This document shows positions 31,055-39,110 of a stretch of 64,000 nucleotides of DNA, one piece after another. Each line of letters begins with the position of its first letter. The stretch's first letter is position 1. Source of the stretch: an uncultured Oscillospiraceae bacterium (GTDB lineage: Bacteria; Bacillota; Clostridia; Oscillospirales; Oscillospiraceae); the NCBI GenBank assembly GCA_910587285.1, contig CAJULM010000012.1, forward strand, positions 7,147-71,146, given 5' to 3'. Both the position numbers and the translations under genes were made by a program. The notes under the pieces were generated by a model. That model did no database searches. It was not told where the DNA came from and saw nothing but the letters and a program-made list of their open reading frames with translations.

Positions 31055-31084
31055 CGTGCCCCGCGCCATTTGGCGCGGGGCACG
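31055..31084 (-). terminator. Terminator after the HxlR gene
   Basis: The 14-base stem CGTGCCCCGCGCCA/TGGCGCGGGGCACG is followed on the minus strand by AAAATTTTTTATTA. Confidence 0.8.
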
Positions 31085-31100
31085 ATTTGTCTGCTGTGGG

Positions 31101-31478
31101 CTATGGAGCGGGCCGGGACTCGTCCTGGGGCGGAACCCAGGGGAGCACGGTGATGTGCTCCGCCGCGGCGTAGTTGTGGGCCCAGGTGTTCAGCGCGCAC
31201 AGGCTCTCCCGAAGGTGGAGCCCATGCTCGGTGAGGGAGTACTCTACCCTGGGCGGGATTTCCGCATAGACCTTGCGCTTGATGATTTTGTGACCCTCCA
31301 ACTCCCGAAGCTGCTGGGTCAGGCTCTTTTGGCAGACTTCGGGGATGCGGCGCATCAGGTCCGTAAAGCGCAGCGGCCCCGATTGCAGGCACCATAGGAT
31401 TCTCAGCTTCCATTTGCCGCCCAGAATGGCCACCGCCAACTGGAGAGAACTTGTATATTGCTCGTTCAGTTTTCCCAT
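31101..31478 (-). CDS. HxlR-family transcriptional regulator
   Basis: Winged-helix protein of 125 residues with the family pattern LAVAILGGKWKLRILWCLQS, FTDLMRRIPEVCQKSLTQQL RELE (helix-turn-helix) and VYAEIPPRVEYSLTEHG (wing). HxlR proteins respond to aldehydes, redox or aromatic compounds and usually control neighbouring genes. ATG 31478 is preferred over an upstream start because AAGGAAAGGAC precedes it and residues before it do not belong to the family. It lies between the catabolic operon and the MarR gene. Confidence 0.92.
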   Translation of the reverse strand: MGKLNEQYTSSLQLAVAILGGKWKLRILWCLQSGPLRFTDLMRRIPEVCQKSLTQQLRELEGHKIIKRKVYAEIPPRVEYSLTEHGLHLRESLCALNTWAHNYAAAEHITVLPWVPPQDESRPAP

Positions 31479-31583
31479 GGTGAAGTCCTTTCCTTCCCGC
31501 CGGCGGCCCGCCGGAGCTGCGCCCCGATGGTCTGCCGGCCGTCCCATACCACCCCGTCCTATTATCTGCCGATTGCCCCCTGA

Positions 31584-32006
31584 TTAATTCAGTACCCGGT
31601 TGGAAATGACGGAAAGGGTGCAAAGCAGGGTTTCCCTCTCCGCGGGGGAGAAGGTTTCCAACACGTGGGCATTCATTTCGTCAATGATCTGTTCAATGGA
31701 CGGCTGGATGTCCAGCGCCTTTTGCGTGAGGCTGACCCGAACGACCCGGCGGTTTTCCGGGTCAACCGTGCGCTCGATCAGGTCGTTTTTCTGCATCCGG
31801 TCCAGAAGGCCGGACACGGAGGACGCCTCCAGGTGCAGCAGCTCCCCGATCTGCTTGGGGGTGAGCTCCCTGTGGGTCCACAGGCAGTTGAGCACGCCGT
31901 ACTGCCCGGGGGTGATTCCGTGGGACGCCAGCCGTCCGCTCAAATACTGAAAGACGTTGTGCTGGGCGGTGCTCAAGAGAAAGTTGATACATTTATCCAG
32001 TTCCAT
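31584..32006 (-). CDS. MarR-family transcriptional regulator
   Basis: Protein of 140 residues with a MarR winged helix: GITPGQYGVLNCLWTHRELT, PKQIGELLHLEASSVSGLLD, RMQKNDLIERTVDPENRRVV (wing with the conserved D-x-R). Such repressors release DNA on binding small acids or phenolic ligands; some, close to FadR/BadR-type MarRs, bind acyl-CoA. It is divergent from the acyl-CoA dehydrogenase operon, and a 13-base palindrome lies in the shared promoter region. This makes autoregulation and control of the divergent operon likely. Confidence 0.93.
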   Translation of the reverse strand: MELDKCINFLLSTAQHNVFQYLSGRLASHGITPGQYGVLNCLWTHRELTPKQIGELLHLEASSVSGLLDRMQKNDLIERTVDPENRRVVRVSLTQKALDIQPSIEQIIDEMNAHVLETFSPAERETLLCTLSVISNRVLN

Positions 32007-32031
32007 GCCATCTGCTCCCGTTTCAAATTTT

Positions 32032-32070
32032 TACTTGACAAGTATACCACGGGTGTGTTAGCATTGTCAA
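32032..32070. promoter_or_regulatory. Overlapping divergent promoters with MarR-type palindrome
   Basis: Plus strand: TTGACA (32035-32040) and TAGCAT (32059-32064), 18-base spacer, toward the acyl-CoA dehydrogenase. Minus strand: TTGACA (32065-32070) and TATACT (32041-32046), 18-base spacer, toward marR. Each -35 abuts the -10 of the other. The palindrome TACTTGACAAGTA (32032-32044) covers one -35 and one -10, so one bound repressor would block both. Confidence 0.75.
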
Positions 32071-32180
32071 CATCCAGAAAGCTTCTTATCAAAAACTATT
32101 TTGCAATAAAATAATTTTGATGAGAAGCAATGAGACCGCCCTACTGGGACGGGAAACAAACAACAGGAGGATGACAACGT

Positions 32181-33326
32181 ATGGTAGGTTTTAAGCTTAC
32201 CCGGGAACAGGCGCTGGCCCAAAAGATGTTCCGGGAGTTCACGCAGAGCGAGGTGAAGCCCCTGGTCTCCCAGATGGACGAGGCGGAGGCCTTTGATATG
32301 GACCTGCTGGACAAGCTCAAGCGCTATGGGCTGATGGGGATCCCCTACGGCAAGGAGTACGGCGGCGTGGGCGGCGACGTGCTGACCTACGCGCTGTGCA
32401 TGGAGGAGTTGTCCAGGGTGGACGCCAGCGTGGGCATCACCATCTCGGTGCACACCTCGCTGTGCTGCTCCTGCCTGGCCGAGTACGGCAGCGAGGAGCA
32501 GAAGCAGACCTTTTTGCGCCCCCTGGTGGACGGCAGCAAGGTAGGCTGCTTCGGCCTGACCGAGCCCAGCGCGGGCACCGACGCCGGCGGCGCGCTGACC
32601 ACCGCCGACCGGGACGGGGACTTCTACGTCCTCAACGGGCAGAAGGTGTTCACCACCAACTCGGGTTTTGCCGACACCTTCATCATCTTCGCCCTGACCA
32701 ACAAGGCGCTGGGGGGCGTGAAGGGGCTGTCCGCCTTTGTGGTGGACCGGGACACACCGGGCCTCACCGTCAGCAAGGAGATTCCCCGCATGGGCATCCG
32801 GGCCGCGTCCAACTGTGAGGTGGCGCTGATGGACGTGCGGGTTCCGGCGGACCAGCTGCTGGGCAAGGAGGGCCTGGGCTATAAGATCGCCATGGGTGCC
32901 CTGGCCGGCGGGCGCATCGGCATCGGCGCCCAGGCAGTGGGCATCGCCCAGGGGGCCATTGACGAGGCCGTGGCCTACGTGAAGGAGCGCAAGCAGTTCG
33001 GCAAGGCCATCGCCAAGTTCCAGAACACCCAGTTCCAGCTGGCGGAGATGCAGACCAAGGTGGACGCAGCGCGGCTGATGGTGTGGCGGGCGGCGGCGGC
33101 CAAGGACGCCCACGAGAACTACGCCCCCCTGGCCGCTATGTGCAAGCTCTTTGCCTCCACGGTGTGCAATGAGGTGGCCCGGGAGGCGGTACAGCTCTTT
33201 GGCGGCTACGGCTACTCCCGGGAGTACCCGGTGGAGAAGAAGCTGCGGGACGCCAAGATCACGGAAATCTACGAGGGCACTTCCGAGGCCATGAAAATGA
33301 TCATCGGCGGCGCCATGATGCGATAA
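32181..33326 (+). CDS. Acyl-CoA dehydrogenase
   Basis: FAD enzyme of 381 residues that introduces an alpha-beta double bond in a CoA thioester and passes electrons to ETF. Family landmarks are CFGLTEPSAGTDAGG, VNGQKVFTTN-like NGQKVFTTNSGFAD, ERKQFGKAIAKFQNTQFQLA, QLFGGYGYSREYPVEKKLRD and the catalytic Glu in IYEGTSE. It resembles short-chain (butyryl-CoA type) enzymes. The operon order acd-etfB-etfA is as in bcd-etfBA of butyrate formers, but the neighbouring BKACE/BCCT/CaiB genes point to a dedicated substrate. AGGAGG precedes the ATG. Confidence 0.94.
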   Translation: MVGFKLTREQALAQKMFREFTQSEVKPLVSQMDEAEAFDMDLLDKLKRYGLMGIPYGKEYGGVGGDVLTYALCMEELSRVDASVGITISVHTSLCCSCLAEYGSEEQKQTFLRPLVDGSKVGCFGLTEPSAGTDAGGALTTADRDGDFYVLNGQKVFTTNSGFADTFIIFALTNKALGGVKGLSAFVVDRDTPGLTVSKEIPRMGIRAASNCEVALMDVRVPADQLLGKEGLGYKIAMGALAGGRIGIGAQAVGIAQGAIDEAVAYVKERKQFGKAIAKFQNTQFQLAEMQTKVDAARLMVWRAAAAKDAHENYAPLAAMCKLFASTVCNEVAREAVQLFGGYGYSREYPVEKKLRDAKITEIYEGTSEAMKMIIGGAMMR

Positions 33327-33339
33327 GGAGGATGCCATT

Positions 33340-34140
33340 ATGAAGTGTATTGTTTGTGTGAAGCAGGTGCCGGACACCTCTGGGGCCGTGGCGGTGAAGG
33401 CAGACGGCACCATGGACCGGGCGGCCATGGCCACCATCACCAATCCCGATGATCTGGCGGCGGTGGAGGCCGCCCTCCGGCTGAAGGACGCCGGCGGCTG
33501 CGAGGTGGTGGTGGTGTCCATGGGTCCCCCGCCCGCAGAGGGGATGCTCCGGGAGCTGCTGGCCCGGGGCGTGGACCAGGCGGTGCTGGTCAGCGCCCGG
33601 GAGTTCGGCGGCAGCGACACTTACGCCACCTCCCAGATTCTGGCCGCGGCCATTGAGAAGATTGGCCTGGGGGCGGAGGACATCGTATTCTGCGGCCGGC
33701 AGGCCATCGACGGGGACACCGCCCAGGTGGGCCCTCAGATCGCGGAAAAGCTGGGGCTGCCCTAGGTGTCCTACGCCGCCCAGGTGGACGTGGAGGGAAA
33801 TGCCGTCACCGTGAAGCGGCTGCTGGAGGACGGCTACATGACGCTCCGGGTGCACACCCCCTGCCTCATCACCTGCGTGAAGGAGCTCAACGAGCCCCGG
33901 CATATGCACGTGGGCGGGATTATGGACTGCTTCCAGAAGCCTTTGGAGGTGTACGACTACGAGACGCTGAAGGACAACCCCCTCATTGATGGGGACGTGA
34001 TTGGCTTGAGCGGGTCGCCCACCAATGTGTACAAGTCCTTCTCCCCCCCGGTGCGGGGCGCGGGCATGATGATGGACGGGGCGGGGAAGGCCGCCTGTGA
34101 GGGACTGATTGCCATTCTCTGTGAGAAGCATCTCATCTAA
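33340..34140 (+). pseudogene. etfB: Electron transfer flavoprotein beta subunit, interrupted by an in-frame TAG
   Basis: Reading through one TAG (33763-33765, codon 142) gives a normal 266-residue EtfB: MKCIVCVKQVPDTSGAVAV, the AMP/nucleotide loop VVVSMGPPPAEGMLRELLARG, GRQAIDGDTAQVGPQIAEKL and, after the stop, VSYAAQVDVEGNAVTVKRLL. EtfBs usually have Gln at this place (LGIPQV), so CAG to TAG is the simple explanation. The codon after the stop is GTG and could restart translation, but no ribosome-binding site precedes it. Either the gene is dead, is read through or restarted, or the base is an error. It ends 23 bases before etfA. Confidence 0.85.
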
Positions 34141-34163
34141 CTTGGGAAGGAGCGAGAAAAACC

Positions 34164-35258
34164 ATGGAGTTTAACAGCAAGGACACCGACGCCTTTCAGG
34201 GCGTGTGGGTTTTTTGTGAACAGCGGGGGGGCGTGATGCAGAGCACCTCCTACCAGCTGCTCAGCGAGGGGCGCAAGCTGGCCGACGACCTGGGGGCGCA
34301 GCTGACGGGCGTGGTTTTGGGCCAGGGCGTTAGCGAGGAGAGCCTGAAGGCCCTGGGAGGCTACGGCGCGGACCAGGTGTATTACTGCGAGCACCAGTTG
34401 CTGGAGGTTTACACCACCGACGCCTATACCAAGGCGCTGTGCACCTTGGTGGAGGACAAGAAGCCGGAGATCGTTCTGCTGGGCGCCACCAACATCGGCC
34501 GGGACCTGGCCCCCCGGTGCGCGGCCCGGCTGCACACCGGCCTTACCGCCGACTGCACCCATCTGGATGTGGATGTGGAGAAGTACAAGGACTTTCTTCG
34601 GGGCGCGTCCACCATCGACGTGGACAGCACCCCCTTTGAGGACAACCGGAACCTGAAGATGACGCGCCCCGCCTTTGGCGGCCACCTGATGGCCACCATC
34701 GTCTGTCCCCGGTTCCGGCCCCAGATGTCCACCGTCCGCCCCGGCGTGATGCGGACCCAGCCCTTCGACCAGGCCGGCGCGGACAAGGTGACGGTGGAAC
34801 GAATCCAGGTGGAGCTGTCGCCGGCGGATATGCCGGTGGAGGTGGTCGAGGTGGTGAAGGCCGCCCGGGAGCTGGTGGACCTCATCGGCGCGGAAGTGGT
34901 GGTGTCCGTGGGCCGCGGGATCAGCAAGGACGTGGAGCGGGGCCTGGCCCTGGCTCAAGAGCTGGCCGACGCCCTGGGCGGCGTGGTGGGGGCCTCCCGC
35001 GCCTGCGTGGACGCGGGGTGGATTCCCGCCGACCACCAGGTGGGCCAGACGGGCAAGACCGTCCACCCCAAAATCTACGTGGCATTGGGCATCTCCGGCG
35101 CCATTCAGCACCTGGCCGGAATGCAGGACGCCCAGTGCATCATCGCCGTGAACCGCAACGCGGACGCCCCCATCTTCGGCGCGGCGGACTACGGCATCGC
35201 CGGGGACCTGTACCAAGTGGCGCCCATGCTCATTGAGGCGGTGAAGGCGGCTCGCTGA
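34164..35258 (+). CDS. etfA: Electron transfer flavoprotein alpha subunit
   Basis: Protein of 364 residues, complete. The C-terminal FAD-binding domain shows VVVSVGRGISKDVERGLALA, VGASRACVDAGWIPADHQVG QTGKTVHP, YVALGISGAIQHLAGMQDAQ and IIAVNRNADAPIFGAADYGI, all canonical. The N-terminal part is the usual nucleotide-binding-like fold with GATNIGRDLAPRCAARLHTG. It needs EtfB as partner, so the amber codon in the upstream gene directly questions its function. GGGAAGGAG lies before the ATG. Confidence 0.95.
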   Translation: MEFNSKDTDAFQGVWVFCEQRGGVMQSTSYQLLSEGRKLADDLGAQLTGVVLGQGVSEESLKALGGYGADQVYYCEHQLLEVYTTDAYTKALCTLVEDKKPEIVLLGATNIGRDLAPRCAARLHTGLTADCTHLDVDVEKYKDFLRGASTIDVDSTPFEDNRNLKMTRPAFGGHLMATIVCPRFRPQMSTVRPGVMRTQPFDQAGADKVTVERIQVELSPADMPVEVVEVVKAARELVDLIGAEVVVSVGRGISKDVERGLALAQELADALGGVVGASRACVDAGWIPADHQVGQTGKTVHPKIYVALGISGAIQHLAGMQDAQCIIAVNRNADAPIFGAADYGIAGDLYQVAPMLIEAVKAAR

Positions 35259-35305
35259 GACCTGTCCGGAAAGTATACTATATAATATATAAGGAGGCGC
35301 ACGCC

Positions 35306-35824
35306 ATGGACGCCATTTTTCAGCGCAGGAGCATCCGCAGATATGAACCTATCCCTGTCCCTCCCCGGCAGATGGAGCAGCTGCTGCGGGCCGGGATGGC
35401 TGCGCCCACCTCGGGCAACAACCAGGAGTGGGAATTTGTGGTGATCCGCAGCGCCGAGACTATGGCCCGGATTGTGGAGCTGGACTCCTACGCCGGGGCG
35501 CTGAAAAGCGCGCCGGTGTGCGTGGCCCTGTGCGCTGATATGCGCCGGGTGGCTGAGCCGGAGGAGCTGTTCTGGGTACAGGATTTGAGCGCGGCGGCCC
35601 AGAATATGCTGGTAGCCGCCGCTTCCCTGGGGCTGGGCGGGCTGTGGATGGGGCTGTACCCCGGGCAGCGCGCCGCGCTGCGCTCCCTGCTCGCCCTGCC
35701 GGAGGAGGTGGAGCCGCTGATTCTGCTGGCCTTCGGCGTGCCCGCCGAGAAAAAGCCCCCGATCAATCGGTATCTGCCGGACCGGGTCCACCAGGAGACC
35801 TACTGCTCCGATTCCCAGAAATGA
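35306..35824 (+). CDS. Nitroreductase-family FMN protein
   Basis: Small flavoprotein of 172 residues. It begins MDAIFQRRSIRRYEPIPVPP, the FMN-phosphate-binding motif (RRSIRRY), and later has APTSGNNQEWEFVVI and AASLGLGGLWMGLYPGQ. Such enzymes reduce nitro groups, quinones or enones with NAD(P)H. It may act on an electron acceptor or an unsaturated intermediate of the island, but this is a guess. GGAGG precedes the ATG, and a TATAAT-rich stretch just upstream could be a separate promoter. Confidence 0.9.
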   Translation: MDAIFQRRSIRRYEPIPVPPRQMEQLLRAGMAAPTSGNNQEWEFVVIRSAETMARIVELDSYAGALKSAPVCVALCADMRRVAEPEELFWVQDLSAAAQNMLVAAASLGLGGLWMGLYPGQRAALRSLLALPEEVEPLILLAFGVPAEKKPPINRYLPDRVHQETYCSDSQK

Positions 35825-35825
35825 A

Positions 35826-35864
35826 CAAACGGCCTGCCTGAGTCACACTCAGGCAGGCCGTTTG
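35826..35864. terminator. Bidirectional terminator
   Basis: An 18-base stem CAAACGGCCTGCCTGAGT/ACTCAGGCAGGCCGTTTG with a 3-base loop separates the convergent nitroreductase and lipoprotein genes. Confidence 0.88.
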
Positions 35865-35873
35865 TGGTTGTAA

Positions 35874-36470
35874 TTATTTCTGCATGGCCTCGAAGGTCTT
35901 CTTCTCCATGCTTACCCGCAGCTCGTCCATCTCCTCGCTGAAGGTGCCCTCCGCCTTACAGGTGATAAAGCCCTGGGCGGCGGTGAGCTTGTAGGTGGCC
36001 ACGGAGGCCTCCTCGTCCTTCTTGCAGCCCCACTCCGCTACGGAGTCGAAGCTCATGTCCTTGATGTCCACGCCGTTATAGGAGGCGGAAATCTTCTCGG
36101 TGGCGGACTTGGACAGGGTGACGGCGAAGACAATGCCCGACTCGGCAGCCTCGCCCGCCTCCTTATTGATGTTGGTGCCGCCGTAGTAGGGGGTGTATAC
36201 TGACACCCAGAACTGGTTGCCAGCGCCTTTGGACAGGCTATAATGGAAGTAGATGTATTTATCGCCTTCGCGGGCCGCGTCCTGCCGGCCAGCGGAGTAC
36301 ACCTCGTAGCCCCAGTCTGCCATATCCGCCATGGTGGTCTTGCCCAGGGTGATGGTGTGGCCGTCGATAGTGGCCTCCATGGGCATCTCCGGCCCGGCGG
36401 CGCAGGCGGACAGCCCCATGGTCAGCGCCAGGGCCAGCGCCAGCAGGGTAACGCGTTTGAACAGTTTCAT
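35874..36470 (-). CDS. Uncharacterised lipoprotein
   Basis: Exported protein of 198 residues. The signal MKLFKRVTLLALALALTMGL followed by SACAAG has a good lipobox with Cys23. The mature part is mostly beta-like, with many Lys/Glu and Tyr residues (for example YIYFHYSLSKGAGNQFWVSV). I recognise no catalytic motif. It is divergent from the ECF sigma factor gene, which could control it. The start ATG overlaps an NdeI-like CATATG and has GGAG 12 bases upstream. Confidence 0.8.
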   Translation of the reverse strand: MKLFKRVTLLALALALTMGLSACAAGPEMPMEATIDGHTITLGKTTMADMADWGYEVYSAGRQDAAREGDKYIYFHYSLSKGAGNQFWVSVYTPYYGGTNINKEAGEAAESGIVFAVTLSKSATEKISASYNGVDIKDMSFDSVAEWGCKKDEEASVATYKLTAAQGFITCKAEGTFSEEMDELRVSMEKKTFEAMQK

Positions 36471-36664
36471 ATGGTTTTCTCGCTCCTATTCTCATGATTT
36501 GGGCCGAACTCCGGCTCTACGCAATGTGTCGGCAGGAACGGGGGAAAGATAAGCGAACGGCTTATTAAGAATTTTTAAAAAACTGCGTTTCGGCCGTCAG
36601 ATTGGGGCAGGCCGGCGCGTCTTATTGATGTAGAGCAAAAAACATTGAGAAAGGAGGCGGCGGA

Positions 36665-37159
36665 GTGACGGAGGAGGCGTTTTTGGCCCTGTTCGACCAA
36701 TACCGCCCCATGGTGTACGCGCTGGCGCTGAGCTACACCCGCTCCCCCCAGGACGCGGAGGACGTGTGCCAGACGGCATTCCTCAAGCTGCTGGAGCGGC
36801 CGCCGGCGGAGGGGAAGGAAAAGCCCTGGCTGGCCCGGGTGGCGGTGAACGAGTGCGCCAGCCTGCTGCGGGCCCCCTGGCGGAAGCGCCGGGCGCAGCT
36901 GAAGGAGGAGGCGCTGGAGAGCCTCTGCTTTGAGCGGCCGGAGGACGGCTGTCTGTGGGAGGCGCTGGGGGAGCTGCCCCCGGCCCAGCGGGCGCTGATC
37001 CACCTGCGGTATTATGAGGGCTTCTCGGCGGCGGAGCTGGCCGAGCAGTACCACACAACGGCGCAGATCATCTCCGCCCGGCTGTACCGGGCGAAGAACC
37101 AACTGAAAAAACGATTGGAGGGCTTGGGCAATGGAACAGGACTATCGCAGAATGTTTGA
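36665..37159 (+). CDS. ECF-type RNA polymerase sigma factor
   Basis: Protein of 164 residues with region 2 (YRPMVYALALSYTRSPQDAE DVCQTAFLKLLE) and region 4 (LPPAQRALIHLRYYEGFSAA ELAEQYHTT) typical of sigma-70 ECF factors. I chose GTG 36665 because GAAAGGAGG is placed correctly. It overlaps the next gene by 29 bases, which encodes a membrane protein and is the likely anti-sigma factor. The extracytoplasmic signal is unknown. Confidence 0.92.
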   Translation: MTEEAFLALFDQYRPMVYALALSYTRSPQDAEDVCQTAFLKLLERPPAEGKEKPWLARVAVNECASLLRAPWRKRRAQLKEEALESLCFERPEDGCLWEALGELPPAQRALIHLRYYEGFSAAELAEQYHTTAQIISARLYRAKNQLKKRLEGLGNGTGLSQNV

Positions 37160-38228
37160 GCAGGCCGTCCGGCAGGCGCAGCCGGATCCGGCCCGGACGG
37201 ATGCGCTGCGGGCCGAGCTGGCCCAGCGGTGCGCTGAGACGGGGCGGAGAACCCCGCCGGGGAGAAAACGGGGGAAGCTGTTGCGCAACGTCCTTGTGGC
37301 GGCGGCGGTGGCGGCAGCCCTCACCGTCACGGTGGCGGCGGAGGTGATAGCCCGGCAGCCCGTGGCCCTGGTGGCCATGGCGGAGGTAAGGGAGGACGGG
37401 TGCATCGCCTTTGACGCGCCGGTGAACGTGGGGGTGTTCCGAATCAAGGACCGGTACTATCTCCAGGTGACGGAGGACGGCGAGCCCATCGACATCACCG
37501 GGCAGTTTTCCGAGACGGTGCCCTATGTGTACGTCCGGGAGCTGGACGGGAAGAGCAGCGGGTACGACTGCCTGAAGTACGTGCTGGGCGGCTCCGGGGA
37601 CCGGATTGCCGCTTGGATTCTCATGCACGACCCAGAGGCCCAGGAGGGGGATTTGGAGTGCAGGCTGATCTATGGAAACCGGGTGGAGCTGGACCCCATC
37701 TGGTGGCGGACCTACTGCTATGAGAATTATGCCCCCGGGACGTGGCGGAGCCTGGGCGGCTACAATGACAGAGAGCTGCGCCTTGTGATGGAGGGCTGGA
37801 CGGCGGACGCCGGGGCGCAGCGCGTCACCATAACTGTCAAGGGCGAGGAAGTGGACATCACGCAGCAGCTGAGCGCAGGCGAGCTCTATATTCTCCCCGT
37901 GGAAGGGGAGGAGCGCAGCCTGATCGGCCGGGACGAGACGCTCATTGCCGGCTGCCCGACCCCCTGGGACATGAGCGACCCAGAGGTGGCGGCCAAGGTG
38001 AGGGCCTATGAGGACAGCGCTGTCTACGGCTATAACCGCCACGAGGTGCTGGCCTGCCGGGACGGGGACCAGGTGCGGTACGCGGAGTTTGTGTACACGC
38101 CGGAGGGCAGGCTTCAATTTTGGATGCCCTTTAACTGCCCCAGCGCCGCCCAGCTGGACTGGCTGGAGGGGTATGTGACCCAGCACGGCTGGACGCTGGA
38201 CAAGCTGATGAAGTTCAGCGGGATTTGA
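37131..38228 (+). CDS. Membrane-anchored probable anti-sigma partner
   Basis: Protein of 365 residues with a charged cytoplasmic N-terminus (about 1-47), one membrane segment LLRNVLVAAAVAAALTVTVA (about 48-70) and a large extracytoplasmic part. The N-terminus has no HxxxCxxC zinc anti-sigma motif. The overlap with the sigma gene and the topology are the only reasons to call it anti-sigma. The outside domain is Trp/Tyr-rich (WWRTYCYENYAPGTWRSLGG) and of unknown fold. Confidence 0.7.
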   Translation: MEQDYRRMFEQAVRQAQPDPARTDALRAELAQRCAETGRRTPPGRKRGKLLRNVLVAAAVAAALTVTVAAEVIARQPVALVAMAEVREDGCIAFDAPVNVGVFRIKDRYYLQVTEDGEPIDITGQFSETVPYVYVRELDGKSSGYDCLKYVLGGSGDRIAAWILMHDPEAQEGDLECRLIYGNRVELDPIWWRTYCYENYAPGTWRSLGGYNDRELRLVMEGWTADAGAQRVTITVKGEEVDITQQLSAGELYILPVEGEERSLIGRDETLIAGCPTPWDMSDPEVAAKVRAYEDSAVYGYNRHEVLACRDGDQVRYAEFVYTPEGRLQFWMPFNCPSAAQLDWLEGYVTQHGWTLDKLMKFSGI

Positions 38229-38241
38229 GCGCCCGCGGAAA

Positions 38242-38274
38242 AAGCGGCCCCCATCGCAAGCTGGGGGCCGCTTC
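38242..38274. terminator. Bidirectional terminator
   Basis: The stem AAGCGGCCCCC/GGGGGCCGCTT lies between convergent genes; A- and T-rich flanks are present on both sides. Confidence 0.82.
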
Positions 38275-38276
38275 CT

Positions 38277-39089
38277 TTAATAAATGGAATCCAGGATTTC
38301 GATGGCCTGGGCCACGGCGTGCTCGTCGCAGCTGCCCAGCACCCGCGCCCCCCAGTCCTTGACCTCCTGCGCACAGTTGGCCGGGGCGAAGGGGATGGCG
38401 CTGAGGGCCAGCATGGGGATGTCGTTCTGATTATCTCCCATACAGTAGAGGTTTTGGGGGGCGACGTGCAGCAGCTGGGCCGCGGCGGCCACCATCGCTC
38501 CCTTATGGCTGCCCTTGGCGGTGAGCTCCAGCAGCACGTGGTTGGAGAAAATGACCTCGCAGCGGTCGCCCCAGTGCTGAAGAAGGTGGGCCTGGACCTC
38601 TTTCAGATAGGGCTCGTCCTGCTCCATGATGACCTTGTTCCAGGGGGTGGGCATCTCCTCAATGGGGCAGAGAATCTGGGTGCCCCCCACCAGCTTCAGG
38701 TGGTTCATGGTGACGGCGTTGGGGTTGTGGACATAGATGTCGTCATCGTGGTAGGCCTCGAAGGCCAGATCGGGAAAGGCGCGGCACAGCTGGGCCAGGC
38801 GCTCCGGCGCGTCCCCGTCTAAAAAGGTGCGCCGGAGGTAGCGGTCCTCCCCGTAGTCGTAGAGGGCCGCGCCGTTGGACAGCACCACCGGGGCGGTGAG
38901 CACCAGCCGCTCCTTTTCGATTTGCGGGGTGAAGGTGCGGTGCGCCCGGCCGGTGGCCACGGAGAAGCGCCCGCCGTTTTGCTGGAAGTAGCGGATGGCG
39001 GCGTGGTTCTCGTGGGAGACGGTGTGCGCGCTATTATATAAGGTGTCGTCATAGTCGCTGTAGAACAGCACGCCGTCAAATTTGCCCAC
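38277..39089 (-). CDS. Cof-type HAD-superfamily phosphatase
   Basis: Protein of about 270 residues with HAD motifs: DYDDTLYNS (motif I), VLSNGAALYDY (Cof-type), the Lys in KGSHKGAMV and GDNQNDIPML (motif IV). Such enzymes dephosphorylate sugar phosphates or cofactor intermediates, and its place beside the TPP-regulated thiT is suggestive but not proof of a thiamin role. I prefer GTG 39089 because the GGAGG at 39096-39100 lies seven bases upstream. ATG 39104 would add five residues. Confidence 0.85.
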   Translation of the reverse strand: MGKFDGVLFYSDYDDTLYNSAHTVSHENHAAIRYFQQNGGRFSVATGRAHRTFTPQIEKERLVLTAPVVLSNGAALYDYGEDRYLRRTFLDGDAPERLAQLCRAFPDLAFEAYHDDDIYVHNPNAVTMNHLKLVGGTQILCPIEEMPTPWNKVIMEQDEPYLKEVQAHLLQHWGDRCEVIFSNHVLLELTAKGSHKGAMVAAAAQLLHVAPQNLYCMGDNQNDIPMLALSAIPFAPANCAQEVKDWGARVLGSCDEHAVAQAIEILDSIY

Positions 39090-39110
39090 GAGGAGACCTC
39101 CCATTCTAAC

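Noticed and set aside
33340..34140. Pyrrolysine or other recoding at the etfB amber codon
   Set aside because: The position is normally Gln, no methylamine methyltransferase or pyl genes are seen, and no stop-adjacent recoding element is apparent.
37131..38228. Zinc-type anti-sigma factor
   Set aside because: The N-terminal domain lacks the HxxxCxxC motif, so only topology and gene overlap support a partner role.
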